Positions 24,822 through 33,200 of a stretch of 43,443 nt of DNA are shown here, one piece after another. The notes beneath the pieces were generated by a model. That model did not search any database, was not told where the DNA came from, and saw nothing but the letters and a program-made list of their open reading frames with translations. The stretch lies in the NCBI GenBank assembly GCA_947168045.1, contig CAMVKN010000027.1:1-43443 (forward strand). The letters run 5' to 3'. Position 1 is the stretch's first letter; each line of letters opens with the position of its first letter. The DNA comes from an uncultured Prevotellaceae bacterium (GTDB taxonomy: Bacteria; Bacteroidota; Bacteroidia; Bacteroidales; Bacteroidaceae). A program made the translations under genes and the position numbers.

Positions 24822-26574
24822 TGATGCAGTATTTGATGAACGACATAAACAGCGGATGCGGATGCAGCACCGTTGAGGAGTATTCGGGGTGGAACTGCGT
24901 GCCGATATACCACCGCTTTTCAGGAATCTCGACGATTTCCACCAAGTCGGCAGCAGGATTAATGCCCACGCACTTCATGCCCGCAGCCTCATATTCATTC
25001 TTGTACCGGTTGTTGAACTCATAGCGGTGGCGATGACGCTCGCGGATAAGCGGACCCACCCCCTGCCCCTCCCTTGTAGGGCGGGGAGCAGATAGCCCTG
25101 CCGCCATGTATGCGTCGTAGGAGCGGCTGCCCTCGCGGAGCTGGCAATCGTAGGCGCCGAGGCGCATTGTGCCGCCCATGTTGGTCACCGTCTTCTGCTC
25201 TTCCATCAGGTCAATGACAAAGTGGCGAACCTCCCCAAGCCCCTCCGAAGGAGGGGTTGCTTGATTACATAATGAGGCTGGTCTTACTACGGATTTTGTC
25301 ATATCAACATCCCCTCCTTTGGAGGGGCTTGGGGAGGCCTGTTCCCTGCTTATTGCATCCTTCCACCCCAGGACGTTCCGTGCAAACTCTATCACCATCA
25401 TCTGCATGCCCAGGCAGATGCCGAAGGTAGGCACGTCGTGCGTGCGACAGTATTCGGCAGCAATAATCTTGCCTTCGATGCCCCGCTGACCGAAGCCCGG
25501 GCAGATGATGACGCCCGCCATGCCCGTCAGCTGCTCTGCGACATTCCCCCTGCTGATGCCCTCGCTATTGACAAAGTGCAGCCGTGCCTTCACATTATTA
25601 TATATACCCGCCAGATTCAGACTCTCACGGATGCTCTTGTAGGCATCCTGCAGGTCGTACTTGCCCACCAGCGCGATGTGTACTTCGGTGGTAGCGTTGC
25701 GCTGCTTGTCCAGAAAGTCTCGCCACGGTTTCATGGCAGGTGTCTCGCCTACGGGGATGCCCATCTTCCGCAGGATAGCCGTGTCGAGTCCCTGCCGCTG
25801 CATACTGACCGGCACCTCGTAGATGCTTGCCATATCCTCGCTCTGCACCACACACTCCGGGTCGACATTACAAAACGAGGCCACCTTTAGGCGTATGGCA
25901 TCGTCCAGGTGGCGCTCGGTGCGCAGCACGAGGATATCCGGCTGGATGCCCATCCCCTGCAGCTCCTTCACCGAGTGTTGTGTTGGCTTGGTCTTCAGCT
26001 CGTCGGCAGCCTTCAGGTAGGGCACGTAAGTCAGGTGCACACACACTGCATTCCTGCCCAGCTTCCGCCGCAGCTGACGGATGGCCTCCATGAACGGGGC
26101 ACTCTCAATGTCGCCGATGGTACCGCCGATTTCGCAGATAACAAAAGACCCTTCCCCCATCATTCTCCTTTGTATCTCGTCTGTGATGTGCGGCACCACC
26201 TGAATGGTCTTGCCCAAGTAGTCGCCATGGCGCTCACGGTCGATGACCGTCTTGTAGATGCGGCCCGTCGTGATGCTGTTGTCGCGGGTGGTGCGGATGC
26301 CGGTGAACCGCTCATAGTGCCCCAGGTCGAGGTCGGTCTCGAAGCCGTCCTCCGTGACGTAGCACTCGCCGTGCTCGTAGGGGTTCAGCGTCCCCGGGTC
26401 GATGTTGATGTAGGGGTCGAACTTACGGATGGTGACCGTGTAGCCACGTGCCTGCAGCAGCTTGCCTATAGAGGCTGCGATGATGCCCTTGCCTAACGAG
26501 GAGACGACACCGCCCGTGACGAAAATGTACTTGGTTTGACCCTTGTCCAAGGTCTGGTTTTGCAACGTATCCAT
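24802..26574 (-). CDS. pyrG: CTP synthase
   Basis: PyrG converts UTP to CTP using glutamine nitrogen. The protein has 590 residues against about 540 in most bacteria. The amidoligase domain starts KYIFVTGGVVSSLGKGI with the P-loop, followed by KIDPYIN-type RKFDPYINIDPGTLNPYEHG. The glutaminase domain has GICLGMQMM (nucleophile cysteine) and GTQFHPEY. The extra length comes from a 36-residue element at about 411-449 and a single arm at about 492-509, both in the glutaminase domain but between conserved blocks. It is the first gene of the pyrG-purF-carAB-asnB operon, with a -7 box at 26607-26600. Confidence 0.95.
   Translation of the reverse strand: MDTLQNQTLDKGQTKYIFVTGGVVSSLGKGIIAASIGKLLQARGYTVTIRKFDPYINIDPGTLNPYEHGECYVTEDGFETDLDLGHYERFTGIRTTRDNSITTGRIYKTVIDRERHGDYLGKTIQVVPHITDEIQRRMMGEGSFVICEIGGTIGDIESAPFMEAIRQLRRKLGRNAVCVHLTYVPYLKAADELKTKPTQHSVKELQGMGIQPDILVLRTERHLDDAIRLKVASFCNVDPECVVQSEDMASIYEVPVSMQRQGLDTAILRKMGIPVGETPAMKPWRDFLDKQRNATTEVHIALVGKYDLQDAYKSIRESLNLAGIYNNVKARLHFVNSEGISRGNVAEQLTGMAGVIICPGFGQRGIEGKIIAAEYCRTHDVPTFGICLGMQMMVIEFARNVLGWKDAISREQASPSPSKGGDVDMTKSVVRPASLCNQATPPSEGLGEVRHFVIDLMEEQKTVTNMGGTMRLGAYDCQLREGSRSYDAYMAAGLSAPRPTREGQGVGPLIRERHRHRYEFNNRYKNEYEAAGMKCVGINPAADLVEIVEIPEKRWYIGTQFHPEYSSTVLHPHPLFMSFIKYCINGTAEA
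25047..25097 (-). repeat. Single palindromic arm in pyrG
   Basis: GACCCACCCCCTGCCCCTCC to GGGGAGCAGATAG, read as GLSAPRPTREGQGVGP. It is the same as one half of the 39-codon element in carB. Confidence 0.75.
25229..25340 (-). repeat. Palindromic element (36-codon type) in pyrG
   Basis: Inverted arms (CCTCCCCAAGCCCCTCC… and …GGAGGGGCTTGGGGAGG) enclose a spacer that begins GATGTTGA and ends TAATCAAGCA on the sense strand. The translation is 36 residues starting SPSPSKGGDV and ending PPSEGLGEV, matching the two copies in gltB in length, frame and direction. Confidence 0.9.
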
Positions 26575-26599
26575 AAAAACGAATCTATTTTATGGACTG

Positions 26600-26607
26600 C
26601 AAAGGTA
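26600..26607 (-). promoter_or_regulatory. -7 box of the pyrG operon
   Basis: TACCTTTG on the minus strand, 25 bases before ATG 26574. The 287-base gap upstream to 26861 has no other recognisable feature apart from the terminator at 26809-26846. Confidence 0.5.
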
Positions 26608-26808
26608 TGCACTTTACCTTAATTTCGTTTGCCTTCGCCAGACTTTTGAATGTTAAATCGCCCTCGAACTGACATTTTGTAAAGCCTACAGAGGCTCACC
26701 CCTCCAAGTTCCTTGCTTTTTGTTTCAAAACAAGCACTTCTCATTGCAATCTGTAAATCCGCGGAATGACTACAACTCAGTTCCCCTATGGTTTCCCGAA
26801 CATAAGAA

Positions 26809-26846
26809 TTCCCCCTCTTCCGCCTTCAACGGCAGAAGAGGGGGAA
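26809..26846 (-). terminator. Terminator of the glnK-amtB operon
   Basis: TTCCCCCTCTTC (26809-26820) pairs with GAAGAGGGGGAA (26835-26846), 15 bases after the stop of the outer-membrane protein gene on the minus strand. The T-run is weak. Confidence 0.65.
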
Positions 26847-26861
26847 GAAACATGGTAAAGA

Positions 26862-27566
26862 TTAAGGCTGCAGCGTGAAACCGAGAACGAGGTACGCTGT
26901 CTGTGCACAGGGGTTGGCCGTCAGCTGTCCGAAGACGGGTATGGAGAACGAGTCTGTGACACGTATGTCCTTCGTGGCCCGCAACGAGAGGTTGGTGACG
27001 GCAAAACCGCTGGTGCCGTAGGAGGTCGTGGCGTGAGGGACGGCACCGACCGTGGCTGTCCAGTCGACGGTGGCGAGGCGGAAGGGGGCGCTGGCCTCCA
27101 CATAGCTGCTGTAGGCTCGCTTGCCATCCTTGTTGGTGCCATCGTTGCCTGCAAAGTTGGTGTACCACTGCAGGGCTACGGGGCCGAAATCATAGCCTAT
27201 GTTGGCCTCGAAGACGTGGTTCGTTCCGTGGGCATCATATTTGAAGTAGCGTCCGTCGGGGTCGAGGCCCTCAGAGAACCAGTAGTCGGTGATGCCGATA
27301 TTCAGGCCGCTGGTACTGTAGGCCAGCGTCAGGTCCATCTCCTTCACGTCGTCCCTGTTCGACAGGCCATACGAGCCCCAGGCTGTCAGGCTGAGTCCCT
27401 TGTAGCCCACACTGAGCGTAGGCTGCACGGCGACATCGCCCAACTTCTGGCCACGCCAGATATATTCGTTCACAAAGTCGGCCGCGATGGTCGTCTCCAC
27501 TTTATCCTGTGCAAGGGCGGTGCCGCTCAGCACCAGGCCCGTTGCAAATATAACAATCTTTTTCAT
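26862..27566 (-). CDS. Outer-membrane beta-barrel protein linked to the ammonium operon
   Basis: The protein has 234 residues with a signal peptide (MKKIVIFATGLVLSGTALAQ) and a regular barrel pattern (DFVNEYIWRGQKLGDVAVQP, LSLTAWGSYGLSN, GLNIGITDYWFSEG), ending in an aliphatic/aromatic strand (YLVLGFTLQP). The EYIWRGQ segment is typical of a family of predicted outer-membrane proteins often found after nitrogen-related transporters. It probably serves as a channel or assembly factor for ammonium uptake at the outer membrane, which is inference from the operon. It lies 47 bases after amtB. The start ATG 27566 begins the signal peptide. Confidence 0.75.
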   Translation of the reverse strand: MKKIVIFATGLVLSGTALAQDKVETTIAADFVNEYIWRGQKLGDVAVQPTLSVGYKGLSLTAWGSYGLSNRDDVKEMDLTLAYSTSGLNIGITDYWFSEGLDPDGRYFKYDAHGTNHVFEANIGYDFGPVALQWYTNFAGNDGTNKDGKRAYSSYVEASAPFRLATVDWTATVGAVPHATTSYGTSGFAVTNLSLRATKDIRVTDSFSIPVFGQLTANPCAQTAYLVLGFTLQP

Positions 27567-27613
27567 ACTTTTTGTCATTTTGTTGTTGCAGCAAATTATT
27601 TATTATCCATTAC

Positions 27614-28870
27614 TTAGTTATAGCACGACTCCCCATGCTCGTAGATGTCCAGCCCCTCGTCCTCTATGCGCTCGTCGACGCGCAGGCCATGCAGCTTCTT
27701 GATGCCAAAGAACAGCACGATGCCACAAGCGGCAGCCCAGAGGTCGATGACCAATATGCCGAAGCACTCGGCTCCGAAGAATCCCCAGCCATGGCCGTAG
27801 AAAGCACCGTTGCTGGTGGAGAGCAGACCTGTCATCAGCGTGCCGAGGATGCCGCATACGCCATGTACGCTGGATGCGCCCACGGGGTCGTCAATGTGCA
27901 GGCGGTGGTCGATGAACTCGATGGCATAGACGAGCACCGTGCCACAGACGAGTCCGATAATGACTGCTCCGAAGGGCGACACCAGGTCACAGCCGGCAGT
28001 GATGCCCACCAGTCCGGCCAGCACGCCGTTGAGCGTCAGCGAGAGCGACGGCTTGCCATATTTCAAATATGTCAGGAACATCGTGGCCGTTCCGCCCGCC
28101 ACGGCCGCCAGGTTGGTGGTCAGGAACACGTGACTGATGGCGATGCGGTTCACCTCACCCGAGGCAGCCAGCTGCGAGCCTGGGTTGAAGCCAAACCAGC
28201 CGAGCCAGAGGATGAAGACGCCCAGTGCGGCCATGGCCAGGTTGTGGCCGGGTATGGCGCGGCTCTTGCCGTCGGCACCATACTTGCCACGTCGCGGACC
28301 GAGGGCGATGGCCCCCACCAAGGCCAGCACGCCACCCACACTATGCACGATGGCCGAGCCTGCAAAGTCGTGGAACACATCGCCAAACGACTGCATCATA
28401 AACGAGTCCGCTGCACTGTTGCACAGCCATCCGCCGCCCCACGTCCAGTGGCCCTCAACGGGATAGATGAACAGCGAGATAACGGCCGAATAGACCAGGT
28501 ACATTGAGAACTTCGTCCGTTCAGCCATGGCACCGCTGACGATGGTGGCGCTTGTGGCGCAGAAGACGGTCTCGAAAATCAGGAAGCCCTCCACGGGCAG
28601 GTCGCCCTTGTAGAAAGAGAGGTCGCCCCAGTTTGGCGCCCCGATGAAGCCCGCGCCCTCAGAGCCAAACATGAATCCGAAGCCGAGGAAGAAGAACAGC
28701 AGCGAGCCGAACATGAAGTCGACGAAGTTCTTCATCAGGATGTTGGCCGTGTTCTTCGAGCGAGTAAAGCCCGCCTCGCACAGGGCAAAGCCCGGCTGCA
28801 TCCAGAAAACCAGCATGGCTGCCAAGAGCATCCATACGGTATCAAGTGATAATCCTATTGTATCCATCAT
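27614..28870 (-). CDS. amtB: Ammonium transporter
   Basis: The protein has 418 residues with about eleven transmembrane segments and moves ammonium/ammonia across the inner membrane. Family marks are LVFWMQPGFALCEAGFTRSKN, the conserved histidine region DFAGSAIVHSVGG, GHNLAMAALGVFILWLGWFGFNPGS, and the second histidine segment SSVHGVCGILGTLMTGL. The first hydrophobic segment is part of the mature protein rather than a clear cleavable signal. It is preceded 35 bases upstream by the PII gene, the standard pairing in which PII blocks the channel when nitrogen is plentiful. Confidence 0.96.
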   Translation of the reverse strand: MMDTIGLSLDTVWMLLAAMLVFWMQPGFALCEAGFTRSKNTANILMKNFVDFMFGSLLFFFLGFGFMFGSEGAGFIGAPNWGDLSFYKGDLPVEGFLIFETVFCATSATIVSGAMAERTKFSMYLVYSAVISLFIYPVEGHWTWGGGWLCNSAADSFMMQSFGDVFHDFAGSAIVHSVGGVLALVGAIALGPRRGKYGADGKSRAIPGHNLAMAALGVFILWLGWFGFNPGSQLAASGEVNRIAISHVFLTTNLAAVAGGTATMFLTYLKYGKPSLSLTLNGVLAGLVGITAGCDLVSPFGAVIIGLVCGTVLVYAIEFIDHRLHIDDPVGASSVHGVCGILGTLMTGLLSTSNGAFYGHGWGFFGAECFGILVIDLWAAACGIVLFFGIKKLHGLRVDERIEDEGLDIYEHGESCYN

Positions 28871-28905
28871 TGTTTTTGTGTTTGTTGTTATCCTTTTTTA
28901 CCTTA

Positions 28906-29253
28906 TTACTTCTTATCCTTCAGCACCGTGTCACCGTTCTCGCCGGTGCGGATGCTCCAGGTGTCAATCACGTCGCTCACGAAGATGCGGCCGTCGCCCA
29001 CTTGGCCGGTGTGCGCCACCTTGAGGATGACATTGACCGTGGGTTGCATGATGACGTCGCGACAGACGATGGTGATGGCCACACGCTCGATGACATCGGT
29101 GGAGTACTGAACGCCACGATAGATGCGCTCTTGACGACTCTGTCCGATGCCGTGAACATCGTGGTACTCGAACCAGTCGATGTCCGAATGGAGCAGAGCC
29201 TCCTTGACCTCTTCGAACTTGGTCTTGCGGATAATTGCTTCAATCCTTTTCAT
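28906..29253 (-). CDS. glnK: PII nitrogen regulatory protein
   Basis: The protein has 115 residues. It senses 2-oxoglutarate and ATP/ADP and controls the adjacent Amt channel. The fold is visible as MKRIEAIIRKTKFEEVKEAL, T-loop GIGQSRQERIYRGVQYSTDV, and the C-terminal signature GQVGDGRIFVSDVIDTWSIR. The T-loop has a tyrosine in the YRG position used for uridylylation in other bacteria. The T-loop and the ENGDT tail resemble those of other Bacteroidota PII proteins. It begins the glnK-amtB-OMP operon; TAATTTTG at 29329-29322 may be its -7 box. Confidence 0.94.
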   Translation of the reverse strand: MKRIEAIIRKTKFEEVKEALLHSDIDWFEYHDVHGIGQSRQERIYRGVQYSTDVIERVAITIVCRDVIMQPTVNVILKVAHTGQVGDGRIFVSDVIDTWSIRTGENGDTVLKDKK

Positions 29254-29321
29254 ACCTTTTTACCTCTTTTTAAATGAATACTATACCTTACCATTAGGTA
29301 ACACTTTGTCAATTGACGATG

Positions 29322-29329
29322 CAAAATTA
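29322..29329 (-). promoter_or_regulatory. Possible -7 box of the glnK operon
   Basis: TAATTTTG on the minus strand, about 69 bases before the ATG. A matching -33 is not seen, so this is weak. Confidence 0.3.
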
Positions 29330-29734
29330 CAGCATTTTGCTCAGAAGCCTACTACATAAACACGCATTTTGTTTGTTAAAAATCATATTAACTGACAAAT
29401 AGAAAACAAAAGCAATACTTTTTCTTGCTTTTTGCTTTCTTTTTGGCCAAAAACCAGACAAAAAGGAAACAAAGCGTCAGAACTGCAAAAGGAATGATCG
29501 GCTGGCGAAAGTGCAATAGGTCGCACCTACCGAGACCGAGCGGCCGCCTCGGCCTGCGAAGAAGTGGCAAGCGGCGGGACTTGCGCGCGCACGCGTATAA
29601 ACAAAAGTGGTCAGGTGCTGCACCTGGTTGCACCTAAACTTCCAGATGCCACTACTGGTGCTACTGACGCTACTGATGCTTGCACCTACTTGCACCTGCA
29701 CTGATTTGCAAGTAGTTACACTATCATTTTTGTT

Positions 29735-29800
29735 GCACCTGAGGTTGCACCTGCTTGCACCTGAGGTTGCACCAGTAGCACCAGTAGCACCAGTAGCACC
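29735..29800 (+). repeat. TTGCACCTG repeats and GCACCAGTA 9-mers
   Basis: TTGCACCTGAGG and related units recur about every 10-20 bases, followed by three exact GCACCAGTA copies (29769-29795) and a partial fourth. Related TGCACCT words are scattered back to about 29615. Confidence 0.7.
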
Positions 29801-29874
29801 TAACCATTTTTCGCTTATACGCGCGCGCATGCGCGAGGATTCGAGCTATTCCAATAAAGTGCCAACTTATGACA

Positions 29875-29979
29875 GCCAGGCATGGAGTTATGCTCGCCAG
29901 GCATGGAGATAATTTTGCCAGGCATTGCCTGACGCTCGTAAAGTGGCGCTTTATGCTCGTAAAGTGCCGCTTTATTTCC
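29875..29979 (+). repeat. Five-unit array with 21-base period upstream of gltB
   Basis: Units start at 29875, 29896, 29917, 29938 and 29959. The first three begin GCCAGGCAT; the last two begin GTAAAGTG and contain the dyad AAAGTGSCGCTTTA. The period is exactly 21 bases, two helical turns. It ends about 225 bases before the gltB promoter. Confidence 0.75.
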
Positions 29980-30202
29980 CAATTCTCTCGACTTTTTACC
30001 GATGAAACGGCCACTTTTCCCCTTCATCCAGCTCCCCATTCCATTCAGACAGCACCTGTTCACAACGGGCACAACCGACAATTTGACAAGACAAGGCATG
30101 ACGAAAGGGGCGTTTTGTTTACATCTTGCCATCGTAACGCCTTGTTTTTTGGCAAAGTGCCATCAGAGCGAAAAATAAACGAACAAAAAGCAAGCAATTA
30201 TT

Positions 30203-30232
30203 TTGTGGTAATAGCATTTTGTATTACCTTTG
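30203..30232 (+). promoter_or_regulatory. Promoter of the gltB operon
   Basis: TTG at 30203-30205 and TACCTTTG at 30225-30232 with 19 bases between. It excludes the long upstream extension of the reading frame and supports ATG 30274. Confidence 0.65.
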
Positions 30233-30273
30233 CAGCCAGATATAGACAAAAAGAAAGATTTAATAGGGATAAT

Positions 30274-33200
30274 ATGACAAAAAGTAAATTAGACGGACTA
30301 TATCAACCACAATATGAGCACGACGCATGCGGCGTGGGCATGGTAGTGAATATTCACGGCGGCAAGAGCCACGAACTGGTAGACCAGGCATTGCGCGTAC
30401 TGGAGAACATGGAACACCGTGGCGCTGAGACACGCGATGGTACGGGCGACGGCGCGGGCATCATGCTCCAGATACCACACGAGTTCATCCTGCTACAGGG
30501 CATCCCCGTACCTGAGAAGGGGAAATACGGCACGGGCCTGGTGTTCCTGCCCAAAGAAGAAAAGGCACAGCAAGCGATTCTCTCGATGATGATTGAAGAG
30601 ATAGAGCGCGAGGGCCTGCAGCTGATGCACCTGCGCACGGTGCCCACCTGCCCTGAGGTGTTGGGCGAGGCCGCACGCCGGGTGGAGCCGGCCATCAAGC
30701 AGATGTTTGTAGCCCACCCCCAGCCCCTCCCAAAGGGAGGGGAGAGTGGTTTCCATCAGGGCAATGTTTCTGCGCTTGACCGAAAACTATATATAATAAG
30801 GAAAAGGATAGAGAGGCGGTTTACTGAGTTAGCAAAACTATCTACTCCCCTCTCCAATCGGAGAGGGGCTGGGGGTGAGGCTGCCGGGGGTGAGGCTTAC
30901 ATCTGCTCTCTGTCAACCAAAAACATCATCTACAAGGGGATGTTGACCAGCAGACAGCTGCGCCGCTATTTCCCTGACCTGTCGAACCCCTACATGACAA
31001 GCGGACTGGCGCTGGTGCACTCGCGTTTCAGCACAAACACATTTCCTACATGGAGCCTGGCCCAGCCCTTCCGCTTGTTAGCCCACAACGGTGAAATCAA
31101 CACCATACGAGGCAACCGCGGCTGGATGAAGGCCAGGGAAGCTGTGCTGCTGAAAGGCTCCCCAAGCCCCTCCCAAGGAGGGGATGTTAAGTTACACAAC
31201 TCCACTGACTTGTTGGCTTCGTCATCTAATCAGACATCCCCTCCTTGGGAGGGGCTTGGGAAGGCTTTATCCCCCATCATCCAGGAGGGCATGAGCGACT
31301 CAGCCTCGCTCGACAACGTCTTCGAGTTTCTGATGATGAGCGGGATGTCGCTGCCACAGGCCATGGCGATACTCGTGCCGGAGTCGTTTAACGACAAGAA
31401 CCCCATCAGCGAAGACCTGAAGGCGTTCTATGAGTACCACTCCATCCTGATGGAACCTTGGGACGGACCGGCCGCCCTGCTCTTCTCTGACGGACGCTAT
31501 GCCGGCGGCATGCTCGACCGCAACGGCCTGCGCCCCTCGCGCTATACCATCACGAAACAGGGTGTGATGGTGGTGGCATCCGAAGTGGGCGTCATGGACT
31601 TCGAGCCGGGCGACGTGGTCAGCAAGGGACGTTTGCAGCCAGGAAAGATTCTTCTGGTTGACACGCAGGAAGGAAAGATTTACTATGACGGCGAGATCAA
31701 GGAGCAGCTGGCCAAGGCGCACCCCTACCGCAAGTGGCTCAGTGAGAACCGCGTGCAGCTGGAGAAGCTGAAGAGCGGCCGCCATGTGCCGAACAGCGTG
31801 GACCATCTGGAGCAGCGGCTGGCGCAGTTCGGCTTCGGACAGGAGGACATCGACCGGACCATCATCCCCATGGCGACGACGGGCCAGGAGCCTGTGGCGG
31901 CAATGGGCAACGATACGCCGCTGGCCATACTGTCAGAAAGGCCACAGGTGCTGTTCAACTACTTCCGGCAACAGTTTGCACAGGTGACGAATCCCGCCAT
32001 CGACCCCATCCGCGAGGAGCTGGTGATGTCGTTGACGGAGTACATCGGTGCCGTGGGCACTCGCTCGGCCGAAGGACGCTTGCAAGGCAAGAACATCCTG
32101 ACGCCCGATGCCTCGAACTGCAAGATGGTACGCCTGCCGCAACCCGTGCTGACGAATACGCAGCTGGACATATTATGCAACATCAGGTATAAGGGCTTCA
32201 AGACGAAGAAGCTTGAGATAACCTTTAGCCTCCAACCTACAACCCACCCCCAACCCCTCCCGAGGGGAGGGGAGCCTGATTACACTCAGGCCGGAGAAGC
32301 CTTGAGGATAGCACTTGACAGGCTTTGCAAGGATGCGGAGGAAGCTGTTGACAATGGCTACAACTATATTATTCTCACCGATAAATGTAACCAGACTCCC
32401 CTCCCCTCGGGAGGGGCTGGGGGTGGGTATATCCCCTCTCTCCTTGCCGTCTCGGCTGTGCATCATTATCTCATCAGCGTGGGCAAGCGCGTGCAGACGG
32501 CACTCATCGTGGAGAGCGGCGAGATTCGCGAGACCATGCATGCGGCACTGCTGCTGGGCTATGGCGCGAGCGCGCTGTGCCCCTACATGGTGTTTGCCGT
32601 GCTCGACGACCTGGTGAAGCGTGGAAAGATACAGGAGGAATATGCCACGGCAGAGAGCAACTATATCAAGGCGGTGGACAAGGGTCTGAAGAAGATTATG
32701 TCGAAGATGGGCATCTCGACGATTCGCTCGTATCGCGGGGCGAAGATTTTTGAGAGCATCGGACTCGGCGAGGACCTGCTGCGCCGCTATTTCGGCACGG
32801 AGGTGAGCACCATCGGCGGCATCGGACTGAAGGAGATAGCAAGGGACCAGATACGACTAAGCCTCACCGCCAGCCTTGCCAACCAGGGACAGTTCTCGTG
32901 GCGCAAGGATGGCATCAAGCATGCGTGGAATCCGGAGACGATTGCAAAGCTGCAACTTGCCTGTCGGAAAGGCGACTATGAACTGTTCAAGGAATGGTCG
33001 AAGGCCGTTGACGAAAAAGAATCGCCCATCTTCCTTCGTGACTTTCTCACCTTTAAGAAGGCATCTACTCCCCTCTCCACTCGGAAGGGGGCCGGGGGTG
33101 AGGCTGAGGTGGAGCCGGTAGAGTCGATTGTCAAGCACTTCGTGACGGGGGCCATGTCGTTTGGGGCACTCAGCATTGAGGCCCATGAGGCTCTGGCCTT

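Larger units (their letters stand above)
29330..30202. other. Repeat-rich gene-free region between the glnK and gltB operons
   Basis: About 0.9 kb has no convincing gene. Open frames here are low-complexity shadows of repeats. In order it holds an A/T-rich part to about 29480; a G/C-rich stretch; TGCGCGCGCACGCGTATAA at 29582-29600 and an imperfect inverted copy at 29815-29834; repeated TTGCACCTGAGG units at 29735-29773; GCACCAGTA three times at 29769-29795; and a 21-base periodic array at 29875-29979. It may be the remnant of an excised accessory element, but no mobility gene remains. Confidence 0.6.

Noticed and set aside
29477..29830. A 117-residue minus-strand open frame with GATGATGATGAT
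   Set aside because: Its sequence is a translation of tandem TGCACC and GCACCAGTA repeats, with no domain, no promoter and no ribosome-binding site. I treat it as non-coding.
29869..30273. An N-terminal extension of gltB of about 135 residues
   Set aside because: It runs through a repeat array and across a good promoter (30203-30232), and the mature GltB must begin at the cysteine shortly after ATG 30274.
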